Shown here in pieces: positions 1-8,575 of a stretch of 64,000 nt of DNA. The DNA comes from Ramlibacter algicola (GTDB lineage: Bacteria; Pseudomonadota; Gammaproteobacteria; Burkholderiales; Burkholderiaceae_C). A program made the position numbers and the translations under genes. The notes under the pieces were generated by a model. The model was not told where the DNA came from. It saw only the letters and a list, made by a program, of their open reading frames with translations, and made no database searches. Position 1 is the stretch's first letter. Every line of letters begins with the position of its first letter. The DNA is taken from contig NZ_JAEDAO010000001.1 of the NCBI RefSeq assembly GCF_016641735.1, positions 992,001 to 1,056,000 of the forward strand. The letters run 5' to 3'.

Positions 1-1013
1 TCGGCTACTACCTGCAGTCGGCAGGCGGCCACCTGCGCGTGATGAACGCCGCGCGGCCGGTGCGCGAAGTGATCGCCGACGACACCTCGCCAGAGCGGCT
101 GCGCAAGCAACTGGAGCTGAGCCAGCGGATCCGCGAGTTCGCGTCGCATGACCTCCAGCTGCCCGACAACCCCAGCTATCGCCGCTATGCCGACCTGCAC
201 CGCAGCGCGGTGATCTGGAACGTCGTCGCCGCGCCGCCCGATTCGCTCAAGCTCAAGACCTGGTGTTTCCCTATCACCGGCTGCATCACCTACCGCGGCT
301 ACTTCGACGAGAAGGAGGCGCGCGCCGAAGCGGCCCGGCTGGCGGCGGAAGGCATGGAGTCGGCGGCGTACCCCGTGCCCGCGTATTCCACGCTGGGCTG
401 GATGAACTGGGCCGGCGGTGACCCGCTGCTCAACACCTTCATCTACTACCCCGAGGGCGAGCTCGCGCGGCTGGTGTTCCACGAGCTGGCGCACCAGGTC
501 GTGTACGCCAAGGACGACTCGATGTTCAACGAGTCGTTCGCCACCGCCGTCGAACGCCTGGGCGTGCGGCGTTGGCTGGACACGCAGGCCAGCGAGAAGG
601 CCCGCGCCGATTACGTCGTCTACAACGGCCGGCGGCTGCAGTTCCGCGCGTTGACGCAGGCCACGCGCCGCGACCTGCAATCCCTGTACGAGACGCATCC
701 GGACCCGGTCGCCCGCGAGAAGCGCAAGCAGGAGATCCTGGCGAACTTCCGCGCCGGCTACCGCCAGTTGCGCGACGGCTGGAACCTCGACCCGAACCGC
801 CTGCGCCTCACCGACCAGTGGGTGGCGGAGGCCAACAACGCGTCGTTCGGCGCGCAGGCGACGTACGACGAACTGGTGCCCGGCTTCGAGGCGCTGTTCG
901 CCTCGGTCGGTGGCGACTGGACCCGCTTCTATGATGAAGCGCGGCGGCTGGCGAAGCTGCCCAAGGCCGAACGCCATCTGTTCCTGAAGGACAAGGAGAA
1001 CGCCCATGCCTGA
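1..1013 (+). CDS. Putative zinc aminopeptidase, 5' end outside window
   Basis: The frame is open from the left edge, and the translation upstream of the first internal ATG (39) reads GYYLQSAGGHL, which is the conserved N-terminal part of the proteobacterial 'putative aminopeptidase' family (Pfam Aminopep, PF10023). The true start, probably with a lipoprotein signal, is therefore outside the window. The zinc-binding HExxH motif is seen as HELAH (bases about 478-495), followed by NESFATAVE, which supplies the usual downstream glutamate. The protein is expected to be a membrane-anchored or periplasmic metallopeptidase; substrate unknown. Its end overlaps the next gene by 8 bases, suggesting co-translation. 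Confidence 0.8.
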   Translation, partial: GYYLQSAGGHLRVMNAARPVREVIADDTSPERLRKQLELSQRIREFASHDLQLPDNPSYRRYADLHRSAVIWNVVAAPPDSLKLKTWCFPITGCITYRGYFDEKEARAEAARLAAEGMESAAYPVPAYSTLGWMNWAGGDPLLNTFIYYPEGELARLVFHELAHQVVYAKDDSMFNESFATAVERLGVRRWLDTQASEKARADYVVYNGRRLQFRALTQATRRDLQSLYETHPDPVAREKRKQEILANFRAGYRQLRDGWNLDPNRLRLTDQWVAEANNASFGAQATYDELVPGFEALFASVGGDWTRFYDEARRLAKLPKAERHLFLKDKENAHA

Positions 1014-1374
1014 CATCCACATCGAACGCGCGCACAAGCTGGGCCTGGCCAAGGCGCGGGAACTCGCGTTCAAGTGGGCGGAGACGGCGGAGGCGAAGCT
1101 CGACATGGACTGCACCTACGAGGAGGGCAAGTCGTCCGACCTCGTGACCTTCACCCGCTCGGGCGTCAACGGCGAGCTGAAGGTGACCGGCAGCAAGTTC
1201 GAGCTGGAAGCGCGCCTGGGCTTCCTGCTGGGCGCGTTCAAGGACCGCATCGAGGCCGAGATCACGAAGAACCTCGACGAACTGCTGGCGCAGGACGATC
1301 CGCACGCGGCGTTCGACAAGGCCGTGGCCAAGGCGTCGGGCAAGGGCGCCAAGCCCAAGGCGCGCAAGGCCTGA
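1006..1374 (+). CDS. Polyhydroxyalkanoic acid system family protein
   Basis: A 122-residue protein matching the PHA_gran_rgn family (PF09650) by its pattern: an N-terminal HKLGLAKAREL helix, a central beta-rich part (TFTRSGVNGELKVTG) and a C-terminal helix with ITKNLDELL, ending in a short Lys/Ala tail (GAKPKARKA). Family members are small proteins encoded near PHA genes and thought to be granule-associated or regulatory; the mechanism is not established. The ATG at 1006 lies inside the end of the peptidase gene and the stop is one base from the CoA-transferase start, so the three genes look like one operon. A phasin gene at 7945-8475 fits a PHA role. Confidence 0.75.
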   Translation: MPDIHIERAHKLGLAKARELAFKWAETAEAKLDMDCTYEEGKSSDLVTFTRSGVNGELKVTGSKFELEARLGFLLGAFKDRIEAEITKNLDELLAQDDPHAAFDKAVAKASGKGAKPKARKA

Positions 1375-1375
1375 G

Positions 1376-2569
1376 ATGGCGACCCCGGGCCCGCTCGCCG
1401 GCCTCAAGGTGCTGGAACTCGGCCAGCTGATCGCCGGCCCGTTCGCGGCCAAGACGCTAGCCGACTTCGGCGCCGACGTGATCAAGGTGGAGCCGCCCGG
1501 CACGGGCGACCCGCTGCGCAAGTGGCGCCTGCTCAAGGACGGCACCTCCGTGTGGTGGCAGGTGCAGTCGCGCAACAAGCGCTCGCTGACGCTGGACCTG
1601 AAGGACCCGCAGGCGCAGGACGTGGTGCGGCGCCTCGCGCAGGAAGCCGACGTGCTGGTGGAGAACTTCCGTCCCGGCGCGCTGGAAGGCTGGGGGCTCG
1701 CGCCCGAGTCGTTGCTCGAAAGCAATCCGCGGCTCGTCGTGCTGCGCATCAGCGGCTACGGCCAGACCGGGCCGTACCGCGATCGCCCGGGCTTCGGCGT
1801 CGTCGCCGAAGCGATGGGTGGCCTGAGGCACCTCACGGCCGAACCGGGCCGCGTGCCGGTGCGCGTGGGTGTGTCGATCGGGGACACGCTCGCCGCGCTG
1901 CACGGTGTCATCGGGATCCTGATGGCCTTGCACGAGCGGCAGAAGAGCGGGCGCGGGCAGGTGATCGACGTCGCGCTGTACGAGGCCGTCTTCAACTGCA
2001 TGGAAAGCCTGCTGCCCGAATACAGCGCGTTCGGGGTCGTGCGCCAACCCGCAGGCAGTGCGTTGCCCGGCATCGCGCCGACCAATGCGTACAAGTGCGC
2101 GGATGCCGGCTACGTGCTGGTGGCGGGCAATGGCGACAGCATCTTCCGGCGCCTGATGGCGGCGATCGGCCGCCCCGACCTCGGCGCCGATCCCGGCCTG
2201 CAGGACAACACCGGCCGCGTCGCCCGCGTCGAGGAACTCGACGCCGCCATCGGCGCCTGGACGGCGCAGCGCTCCGTCGACGACGCGCTCGCCGCGCTCG
2301 ATGCCGCGCACGTGCCCGCGGGAAAGATCTACACGGTCGCCGACATCGCCGCCGACCCGCACTACCGCGCGCGCGGCATGCTGGAAGCAGTGACGCTCCC
2401 CGACGGCACTCACGTCGCGGTGCCCGGCGTCGTGCCCAAGCTGTCCCGCACGCCTGGTTCGCACAGGCGGAACGCGCCGGACCTGGGGCAGGACACGGAG
2501 GCGGTGCTGCGGGAAGTCGGGCTCACCGAGGAACAGATCGCCGCGCTGAAGGCGCGCGGGGTCGTCTAG
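1376..2569 (+). CDS. CaiB/BaiF (class III) CoA-transferase
   Basis: A 397-residue family III CoA-transferase, the normal length. The N-terminus has the family pattern LAGLKVLELGQLIAGPF and FGADVIKVEPP; VENFRPGALEGWGL and LRISGYGQTGPYRDRPGF follow. The catalytic Asp that forms the aspartyl-CoA intermediate in formyl-CoA transferase corresponds to Asp170 in VGVSIGDTLAAL. Such enzymes move CoA between carboxylic acids; the exact acids cannot be told from sequence. The start follows the preceding stop by one base. It probably works in acyl-CoA metabolism with the ACBP and acyltransferase next door. Confidence 0.88.
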   Translation: MATPGPLAGLKVLELGQLIAGPFAAKTLADFGADVIKVEPPGTGDPLRKWRLLKDGTSVWWQVQSRNKRSLTLDLKDPQAQDVVRRLAQEADVLVENFRPGALEGWGLAPESLLESNPRLVVLRISGYGQTGPYRDRPGFGVVAEAMGGLRHLTAEPGRVPVRVGVSIGDTLAALHGVIGILMALHERQKSGRGQVIDVALYEAVFNCMESLLPEYSAFGVVRQPAGSALPGIAPTNAYKCADAGYVLVAGNGDSIFRRLMAAIGRPDLGADPGLQDNTGRVARVEELDAAIGAWTAQRSVDDALAALDAAHVPAGKIYTVADIAADPHYRARGMLEAVTLPDGTHVAVPGVVPKLSRTPGSHRRNAPDLGQDTEAVLREVGLTEEQIAALKARGVV

Positions 2570-2572
2570 CTT

Positions 2573-2689
2573 CGTCGTCCCCGCGGGACTAGGCTCTGCC
2601 CCCGCGAAGGCGGGGGCGGGGACCCATCGCTTCCATCAGCGCTGCCAGAAGCGGAAGCGATGGATTCCCGCCTTCGCGGGAATGACGGG
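2573..2689. repeat. REP/BIME-like palindromic repeat, copy 1
   Basis: Intergenic. Two inverted half-units, each a GC stem-loop (CCCCGCGAAGGCGGGG-type on the left, TTCCCGCCTTCGCGGGAA on the right) with the shared tail CCATCGCTTCC facing inward. The left half carries an extra internal stretch here. The same unit recurs at several places in the window. It lies between the CoA-transferase and ACBP stops, so it may also end transcription from both sides. Confidence 0.85.
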
Positions 2690-2695
2690 AACGCG

Positions 2696-2947
2696 TCAGG
2701 ACAACGACTGGATCAGGTCGACGTACTGCTGCTTGGCATCGTCCTGCGACGTGCCCTTGCAGGCGTTCCAGGCGTCCCACTTGGCGCGGCCGACCATGTC
2801 GCCGAAGCCGGGCTTCTTCTCCGTGTTGTCGCCCACCGTCGCCTGCTTGTACAGGCCGTAGATCTTCAGCAGCGTCGTGTTGTCGGGACGCTCGGCGAGC
2901 TTCTTGGAGTTGGCGACGGCGGCGTCGAAGTCGTCTTGCAGCGGCAT
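2696..2947 (-). CDS. Acyl-CoA-binding protein (ACBP)
   Basis: An 83-residue protein that is a whole ACBP domain. The diagnostic patterns are present: LLKIYGLYKQATVGD near residues 26-40 and GRAKWDAWNACKG near 53-65, including the conserved Tyr, Lys and Trp residues that contact the CoA moiety. ACBPs bind medium and long acyl-CoA esters in the cytoplasm, buffering them and delivering them to acyltransferases or reductases. It sits back to back with the wax-ester synthase gene (86 bases between starts), so the two could share a control region. Bacterial ACBPs are not universal, which makes the link to neutral-lipid synthesis more telling. Confidence 0.9.
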   Translation of the reverse strand: MPLQDDFDAAVANSKKLAERPDNTTLLKIYGLYKQATVGDNTEKKPGFGDMVGRAKWDAWNACKGTSQDDAKQQYVDLIQSLS

Positions 2948-3033
2948 GGCGGGTCCTCTCGGGAAAGTTCGCGGTATCTTAAGCGCCGCCCCCTGCCCAC
3001 AATAGGGTCCGCCCCCAGACGACGAGGACAGCC

Positions 3034-4551
3034 ATGGTCACCCGCATCGCCCGCCAGGCCGCCGCCGAAGCGGCGCCGCGCATGCGCCGTGCGGCGCGCC
3101 AGGCCACGCGTGCGGCGGGCTCGATGCTGGGGCTCGCGGGCGAGCGCATGACCAAGGTCGACACGGCCTGGCTGCGTATGGACTCCGACCACAACCTGAT
3201 GATGATCATGGGCGTGTGGACGCTCGAGCCCCGCGTCGACTACGACCAGCTGTGCGCGCGCGTGCAGGAGCGCCTCGTGCAGTACGCGCGCTTCCGGCAG
3301 AAGGTGGTCGAGGACGCGGCGGGCGCGACGTGGGTCGAGGACCGCGCGTTCGACATCCACCGGCACGTCGTGCGCGAGAAGCTGCCGCGCACGCGCAAGG
3401 GCGGCAGCGGGCAGGCCGCACTGCAAGCGCGCGTCGGTGAACTTGCGATGCAGCCCCTCGATCGCGGGCACCCGCTGTGGCAGTTTCACCTGGTCGAGGA
3501 CCATGACGGCGGCAGCGCCCTCATCGCGCGCATCCACCACTGCATCGCAGACGGCATCGCGCTGATCTCGGTCATGCTGTCGATGGTCGACGGCGGCACG
3601 GCGGCGCCGCCTGCGCGGCAAGAGCGTCGCGAGGAACGTGACGACGACTGGATCGGCCACACGCTCGTCAAGCCGATCACCGAAGTGGCCGTCAAGGCGC
3701 TCGATGCCGCGGGCGACGGCGCCGCCGCATCGCTGAAGTTGCTGATGGAGCCGCACAAGGGCGTCGACGGCACGCTGGAGGCCGCCAGGCTCGCCTACCA
3801 GGTGCTCAGCGACGCCGCCGCGCTGCTGCTGATGCCCGACGACGCGACGACGCGGCTGAAGGGCCAGCCGGCGGGCAAGAAGCACGTCGCGTGGTGCGAG
3901 CCACTGCCGCTCGATCACGTGCGGGCGGTGAGCAAGGCGCTCAACTGCTCGATCAACGACGTGCTGTTGTCGTGCGTGGCCGGCGCCATCGGCCAGTACC
4001 TGCGGCGCCATGGCGACGACACGACGGGCATGGACATCCGGGCGATGGTGCCGGTCAACCTGCGCCCGCTGGACCAGGCGCACAAGCTGGGCAACCGCTT
4101 CGGCCTGGTGCCGCTGGTGCTGCCGGTGGGTGTCGAGAACCCGATCGAGCGCGTCTACGAAGTGCGCCGCCGCATGGACCAGCTGAAAGGCAGCACGCAG
4201 CCGATGCTCGCCTTCCTGGTGCTCACGCTGTCGGGGCTGGTGATCAAGCCGGTGCAGGACGCGATCCTGGACCTGTTCGGCAAGAAGACCACCGCCGTGA
4301 TGACCAATGTGCCGGGGCCGCGCGAGAAGCTGAAGATCCTGGGCTCGACGCTGCAGGACGTGATGTTCTGGGTGCCGCAGTCCGGCAACATCGGCCTGGG
4401 CGTGTCCATCCTCAGCTACGGCGGGCGTGTGCAGTTCGGCCTCATTGCCGACGCCGCCCTGTGCCCTCGGCCGCAGGAGATCATCGACGGGTTCACGCCG
4501 GAGTTCGATCGCCTGGCGCTGGTGACGCTGATGCTGCCCTGGGGCGAGTAG
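3034..4551 (+). CDS. Wax ester synthase/diacylglycerol acyltransferase (WS/DGAT)
   Basis: A 505-residue member of the bacterial WS/DGAT family (typical length about 450-500). The acyltransferase motif HHxxxDG is intact as HHCIADG at residues 168-174, preceded by PLDRGHPLWQ. The C-terminal part keeps the family signature TNVPGP and the PQSGNIGLGVSILSYGG stretch. The enzyme joins acyl-CoA to a fatty alcohol (wax ester) or diacylglycerol (triacylglycerol) at the cytoplasmic membrane. The first 30 residues are an Ala/Arg-rich extension; the ATG at 3034 has GAGGAC upstream, but starts at 3124 or 3148 are possible. A fatty acyl-CoA reductase gene at 8748 could supply the alcohol. Confidence 0.9.
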   Translation: MVTRIARQAAAEAAPRMRRAARQATRAAGSMLGLAGERMTKVDTAWLRMDSDHNLMMIMGVWTLEPRVDYDQLCARVQERLVQYARFRQKVVEDAAGATWVEDRAFDIHRHVVREKLPRTRKGGSGQAALQARVGELAMQPLDRGHPLWQFHLVEDHDGGSALIARIHHCIADGIALISVMLSMVDGGTAAPPARQERREERDDDWIGHTLVKPITEVAVKALDAAGDGAAASLKLLMEPHKGVDGTLEAARLAYQVLSDAAALLLMPDDATTRLKGQPAGKKHVAWCEPLPLDHVRAVSKALNCSINDVLLSCVAGAIGQYLRRHGDDTTGMDIRAMVPVNLRPLDQAHKLGNRFGLVPLVLPVGVENPIERVYEVRRRMDQLKGSTQPMLAFLVLTLSGLVIKPVQDAILDLFGKKTTAVMTNVPGPREKLKILGSTLQDVMFWVPQSGNIGLGVSILSYGGRVQFGLIADAALCPRPQEIIDGFTPEFDRLALVTLMLPWGE

Positions 4552-4554
4552 GTT

Positions 4555-4639
4555 CGTCGTCCCCGCGCAGGCGGGCACCCATCGCTTCCACGAAGGGCTT
4601 CAAGGCGGGAGCGATTCCCGCCTTCGCGGGAATGACGGG
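4555..4639. repeat. REP/BIME-like palindromic repeat, copy 2
   Basis: A slightly shortened copy of the same inverted pair in the 111-base gap between the WS/DGAT and hemerythrin genes, which are convergent. The left arm is degenerate (CCCCGCGCAGGCGGGCA) and the GGATGG part of the right tail is missing. Confidence 0.75.
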
Positions 4640-4662
4640 ACCGCTCCCCAGGGAGGGCGGAG

Positions 4663-5121
4663 CTACTGCGCCGCCTGCTCTTCCTTCAACTCCAGCCGCC
4701 CGTGCTCCTGCAGGTACAGCTCGCCCAGCGATTGCTGCTGGTCCTTGTCCAGCACCTTCTTCGCCTGCGGGAAGAACTTCTGCTCCTCCTCGTCCAGGTG
4801 GTGGTGCACCTTGTGCACCAGCTTGCCCAGCGCCTCCAGCCATTCGGCCGAGCCCTCGCCGGCCTTCTCGAGGTCCTCGACCATCTCGTCCATCTCGTGG
4901 TGTTCCGAGATGCCGTGGCGGGCGGCGTCGACGGTGTCGTCGTGCTCGATGAGGGGCACGTAGAACGCGCGCTCCTCGGCGGTCTCGTGGGCCGCCATCT
5001 CGATCTTGAGTTCGTCCAGGGCGCGCTTGCGTTCGGTGGGTTCGCCGACGCCGTCGAGCAGGCGTTGGCAGATCGCGCGTTGGCGCTCGTGGCTCTGCAG
5101 CAGGGCTTGGAAGATGTCCAT
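4663..5121 (-). CDS. Hemerythrin HHE cation-binding domain protein
   Basis: A 152-residue protein with the HHE pattern: an N-terminal helix with LLQSHERQRAIC, then AHETAEERAFYVPLIEH, ISEHHEMDEM, and VHHHLDEEEQKFFPQ, giving the His and Glu ligands for a di-iron centre in a four-helix bundle. Family members sense or bind oxygen, nitric oxide or iron, or repair oxidised iron centres; which of these applies is unclear. The acidic C-terminal tail is variable in the family. It is transcribed away from the wax synthase gene and is followed by a 63-base gap to the TPR gene stop upstream. Confidence 0.8.
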   Translation of the reverse strand: MDIFQALLQSHERQRAICQRLLDGVGEPTERKRALDELKIEMAAHETAEERAFYVPLIEHDDTVDAARHGISEHHEMDEMVEDLEKAGEGSAEWLEALGKLVHKVHHHLDEEEQKFFPQAKKVLDKDQQQSLGELYLQEHGRLELKEEQAAQ

Positions 5122-5184
5122 GGCGGCGAGTCTGCGGGGCCGCTCGTCCGCGAGGTGTAGGCGCCAGCCGCGCCTTCCGCCCGG

Positions 5185-5958
5185 CTAATCCGCCAGTTCG
5201 GCCTGCGCGAGCGTGACGTTCAGGCGCTCCGCCGCATCCATCGGCGCGATCGACGTCGCGCGTTCGTACAGCGCGGTGGCATCGGCCATGCGCGAGGCGC
5301 CTTCGAGCATGACGAGCCCGTTGGCGTATTCCACCAGGCCGATGATCGAGTTCGGGTTCAGGCGCAGGCCTTCCTCGAACAGCTTCAGGCCGGTGTCCTT
5401 CTTCGCGCCGTAGGTCATGCCGCCGATCAGCGAGCCGACCTTGTCGATCACTTCCGCATGGAACGTCGCCAGCGCGATGTGCGCGTCGGCGTGCCGCGGC
5501 TGCAGCTGGATGGCGCGTTCCAGCGATTCCTTGACCTTGCCGCCCAGGCCCTGCGCCAGCGCCTTGGCGACGCTGATGCCCTGGCTGTAGCGGCCCAGCG
5601 CGTAGCCGTGCAGGGCCCACGCATTCGCGCATGACGGCTCGCGGCGCGCATACGCCTCGGCCCGGTGCGAGGCGTCGAGGAACAGCTCGAGCCGCGCCTT
5701 CTCCTTGTTCTCGAGGTAGCTGGCGTGGATGCAGGTGGCCTTGATGGCGGCCAGTTCGCCGGGACCGCCGGCGCGCGCGCCGGCTTCGGCGGCCTGCTGG
5801 AATTCCCCGCGGTGGAACAGGCGCCAGGCCTCCAGCACCGCCGCGCTTTGCGGCAGCGGCTCGGCATCGCCCGCGTGCAGCCGCGTCCATCGACGCTGCA
5901 CCTCGTCGGTGTCGAGATCGAACTCGCCGGCGTGCGGGAACGAAGCCCAGCGGGCCAC
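5185..5958 (-). CDS. Tetratricopeptide (TPR) repeat protein
   Basis: A 257-residue protein starting at GTG 5958, chosen because AAGGAG lies seven bases upstream and the residues before it look non-coding. Repeated helical pairs are seen, for example LERAIQLQPRHADAHIALA and LFEEGLRLNPNSIIGLVEYA, plus a third LYERATSIAPMDA, with the small and aromatic residues spaced as in TPR units. No signal peptide is seen, so a cytoplasmic protein-protein interaction role is likely. It lies 20 bases downstream of the TetR gene in the same direction and may belong to the patatin-TetR-TPR operon. Confidence 0.75.
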   Translation of the reverse strand: MARWASFPHAGEFDLDTDEVQRRWTRLHAGDAEPLPQSAAVLEAWRLFHRGEFQQAAEAGARAGGPGELAAIKATCIHASYLENKEKARLELFLDASHRAEAYARREPSCANAWALHGYALGRYSQGISVAKALAQGLGGKVKESLERAIQLQPRHADAHIALATFHAEVIDKVGSLIGGMTYGAKKDTGLKLFEEGLRLNPNSIIGLVEYANGLVMLEGASRMADATALYERATSIAPMDAAERLNVTLAQAELAD

Positions 5959-5977
5959 GCTTGTCTCCTTTGTCGTG

Positions 5978-6643
5978 CTACTGCGGTGCCGGGTCGCCGT
6001 AGGCCCCTGCGAGGCGCAGGAGGTGCTGGCGCTGGCCCGCTTCGAGATAGGGTACCAGCAGATGCAGGACGTGGTGCGCGCCACGCAGCAAGGCCGCTTG
6101 CGCGCTCCCCGGCTCCAGCGCGCGGCGCGGGTCGCGCACGTACTCGTAGCTGAGCCAGTAGGTGAGCACCACCACCATGCTGGTGGCCGTCGGCTCCGCC
6201 TCGCGCGAATCGATCTTCACCGCGCCCGACCGGCTCATCCCGTCGAGGACCGCGCGCACCGCTCGCGTCTTGTTCCTGAGCACCCACTGGAAGTGCGTCT
6301 CCAGCCGCCGGTTGCGCGACAGCAGGTCGTTGAGGTCGCGGTACAGGAAGCGGTACTGCCAGATCAGCTCGAACAGCGTGTGCAGGAAGAACCAGGCGTC
6401 CTCGACATTGCGCACGTCGTCGGCCGCGTTGAGCAATTGCGTGAGCGCCTGCTCGTAGCGGTCGAACAGCGTGTTGACCAGTTCGTCCTTGGCCGGGTAG
6501 TGGTAGTAGAGGTTGCCGGGGCTGATGTTCAGCTCGGCGGAGATCAGCGTCGTCGAGACGTTCGGCTCGCCGAAGCGGTTGAACAGGTCGAGCGTGACCT
6601 CCAGGATGCGCTCGGCGGTGCGCCTGGGGGGCTTGCGCGCCAT
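5978..6643 (-). CDS. TetR/AcrR family transcriptional regulator
   Basis: A 221-residue protein. The N-terminal helix-turn-helix is clear: RILEVTLDLFNRFGEPNVSTTLISAELNISPGNLYYHYPAKDELV, residues about 11-55 (quoted in pieces: ISAELNISPGNLYYHYPAKD is the recognition segment). The long C-terminal ligand-binding domain has LIWQYRFLYRDLNDLLSRN, the pattern of the TetR subgroup found near PHA and fatty-acid genes in proteobacteria. The ATG at 6643 is one base after the stop of the patatin gene, so the two are translationally coupled. It probably represses its own operon; the ligand could be an acyl-CoA, but this is inference. Confidence 0.85.
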   Translation of the reverse strand: MARKPPRRTAERILEVTLDLFNRFGEPNVSTTLISAELNISPGNLYYHYPAKDELVNTLFDRYEQALTQLLNAADDVRNVEDAWFFLHTLFELIWQYRFLYRDLNDLLSRNRRLETHFQWVLRNKTRAVRAVLDGMSRSGAVKIDSREAEPTATSMVVVLTYWLSYEYVRDPRRALEPGSAQAALLRGAHHVLHLLVPYLEAGQRQHLLRLAGAYGDPAPQ

Positions 6644-6644
6644 G

Positions 6645-7829
6645 TCAGGCCGCCTCGGACCGGACCTGCCGGCCCAGGTCGTCCAGCGTGGCGCGCAACG
6701 TCGAGATCGATTGCTGCAGCCGCCGCGGCGCGCGCGTCGGCGTGACCAGCACGCGGCGCTCGCGCAGCACGTCCTCGCGCAGCGTGAGGCCGTGGCGCGC
6801 GAACCTGGTGGCGAGCGCGCCGTGCTGCGACAGCAGGACGGACCGCGTGTGCTGGTACGCGTGCTCGGCGAGCTCGCGCCGCTGGCGGTAGCTGAAGGTG
6901 TTCGCCATGTACCACCGCGCATCGCGCGGGTCGGGCTCGATCAACACCATGTCGGTGTCCGGGTAGGCGCGCTGGTACTGCTTCATGCCCAGCTCGAGCC
7001 GCGAGCGGATCATGGTGCGCAACGCCTGGCCCAGGACCGCCGGCAGCCCGCCGTCGACCAGCCGCGGGATCGCGCCGCCCGCGCCCGTGGCATCGAACGA
7101 CACCAGCGGGTTGATGCACAACATCAGGTCGACGCCGCGCGCCAGCGCCACCGACGCGTGCATCGTCTTGCTCAGCGCGCCGTCGACGAAATGCTTGTCG
7201 CCGATGCGCACCGGCGGGAACAGGCCGGGCAACGCCGCGCTGGCCTGCACGGCGCGCGAAATCGGCACGTCGTCCCAGCCGGATTCGCCGAACGGCGCGG
7301 CGTCGCCCGTGTCCAGGTCGGTCGCGACGAGCGTGAGCCGCGTGCGCAGTTCGCGAAAATCGTTGGTGCGGCCTGGCTGCGTGAACACGCGCGCCAGGCG
7401 CCGGTCGATCTCCTCGCTCGAGAACAGGCCGGTGGGCAGCAGCGGGCCGAGCTGCTCCAGCACGTGCGTGATCGGCTTGCGGCGGACGAAGGTGCGCCAC
7501 ACGGCGGCGGTGGCCACCGCGGGAATCTTCAGCGAGCGGCGCAGGAACTCGCCGAACGCCGGCACCATCAGCCATGCGGGGTCGAACACCTCGCTGTCAC
7601 CGCGGTTCTCGATGAACGACGCGCACAGCTCGCGCGGCGGCATGCCGTTGGCCAGCGCCGCGGCGAGGAAGCCGCCCGCGGAGATGCCGACGTAGTGGTC
7701 CAGCTTCTCGAGGGCGATGCCGTCCAGCGCCTCCTCCAGCGCGCACAGCGCGCCGATCTCGAAGATCGCGCCGAGGGGACCGCCGCCCGCCAGCGCCAGC
7801 GCGATGCGTGGCGTGCTCGTCTTGCTCAT
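6645..7829 (-). CDS. Patatin-like phospholipase
   Basis: A 394-residue protein from ATG 7829. It has the three marks of patatin lipases: the glycine-rich oxyanion loop GGGPLGAIFEIGAL (residues 15-28), the nucleophile elbow GISAG with Ser50, and the catalytic Asp216 in VDGALSK, so a complete Ser-Asp dyad. It would hydrolyse acyl esters of phospholipids or neutral lipids. The C-terminal part beyond about residue 300 is helical and lacks a known domain. Context (phasin upstream, TetR one base downstream, wax synthase nearby) suggests lipid-store turnover. Starts further upstream would run into a repeat, so 7829 is preferred. Confidence 0.85.
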   Translation of the reverse strand: MSKTSTPRIALALAGGGPLGAIFEIGALCALEEALDGIALEKLDHYVGISAGGFLAAALANGMPPRELCASFIENRGDSEVFDPAWLMVPAFGEFLRRSLKIPAVATAAVWRTFVRRKPITHVLEQLGPLLPTGLFSSEEIDRRLARVFTQPGRTNDFRELRTRLTLVATDLDTGDAAPFGESGWDDVPISRAVQASAALPGLFPPVRIGDKHFVDGALSKTMHASVALARGVDLMLCINPLVSFDATGAGGAIPRLVDGGLPAVLGQALRTMIRSRLELGMKQYQRAYPDTDMVLIEPDPRDARWYMANTFSYRQRRELAEHAYQHTRSVLLSQHGALATRFARHGLTLREDVLRERRVLVTPTRAPRRLQQSISTLRATLDDLGRQVRSEAA

Positions 7830-7859
7830 GAGCTTGCAGTGTAGGGCGGGGATCCGGTC

Positions 7860-7942
7860 ACTGTCATTCCGGCGGGAGCCGGCATCCATGCGGGGCTCGC
7901 GTCCCTTCGTGTGGATTGCGGGTCAAGCCCGCAATGACGACC
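7860..7942. repeat. REP-like palindromes of a second subtype
   Basis: Two short palindromes: TCATTCCGGCGGGAGCCGGCA (in part, from 7863) and, further on, GGATTGCGGGTCAAGCCCGC followed by AATGACG. They differ in the stem sequence from the main REP unit but keep the TCATT...AATGAC ends. They fill most of the gap between the patatin and phasin genes. A reverse-oriented relative is at 41537-41635. Confidence 0.7.
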
Positions 7943-7944
7943 GA

Positions 7945-8475
7945 TCACGCGGCGGACTTGCGGGCGGTGCTGCGCTTCTTGGCCGGGGCCTTCTTGCCCG
8001 CGGTGGGGCGCGGGGTCTTCGCGGCGGTGCGGCCGCCCTTCGCGTTCAGCTTGGCGACTTCGCGATGGAGGTCGTCGATGCGCGCGATCAGCGCGTCGAC
8101 GTCCTGCGCCGACGGCACGCCCAGCTTGTTCAGGGCGCGCGAAACGCGCTCCTCGAAGATGGTCTCCAGCTTGTCCCACTGGCCCGAGGCCTTGGACGAC
8201 AGGTCGCCGGCCATGCTGGCCATGCGCGTGGTCGCCTCCGACAGCTTCTCTTCCGCCGCCGATTGCGTGCGCCGCTGCAGCGACATGCCTTCGCGCACCA
8301 GCGCCTCGAACACCTTGCCGCCTTCGGCCTGCGCCTTGCCGAACGCCCCCAGCCCCGCGAGCCAGATCTGGCTGGCCGATTCCTTGACGGTCTCGGCGAA
8401 CTGCGCGTTGCCGGCGCCCTTCTTCGTCGTGTCGTCCGCGCCCGTCGCGGCGCCACGTTGCATCTTCTTGACCAT
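7945..8475 (-). CDS. Phasin, PHA granule-associated protein (PhaI/PhaF type)
   Basis: A 176-residue protein of the poly(hydroxyalkanoate) granule-associated family (PF05597). The N-terminal amphipathic part contains FAETVKESASQIWLAGLGAFGKAQAEGGKVF, which is the family hallmark (seen as SASQIWLAGLGAFGKAQAEG). A coiled-coil-prone helix follows, then VDALIARIDDLHREVAKLNA and a Lys/Ala/Thr-rich tail from about residue 148 that resembles the DNA-binding histone-like tail of PhaF. It coats PHA granules and may tether them to DNA during division. It is transcribed ahead of the patatin-TetR genes. Confidence 0.88.
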   Translation of the reverse strand: MVKKMQRGAATGADDTTKKGAGNAQFAETVKESASQIWLAGLGAFGKAQAEGGKVFEALVREGMSLQRRTQSAAEEKLSEATTRMASMAGDLSSKASGQWDKLETIFEERVSRALNKLGVPSAQDVDALIARIDDLHREVAKLNAKGGRTAAKTPRPTAGKKAPAKKRSTARKSAA

Positions 8476-8575
8476 GGGTGCACTCCTGAAGGCGGCCGGC
8501 GACGCGCCGGGCCGTGGGGGGATCGTAGGGGCGGAAGGGAGCGAGCGGGTAGGGCGGGACCACTAGAACCTCTCC

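Noticed and set aside
2866..4578. Long minus-strand frame opposite WS/DGAT
   Set aside because: Shadow of a gene with an intact catalytic motif; composition is His/Arg-rich.
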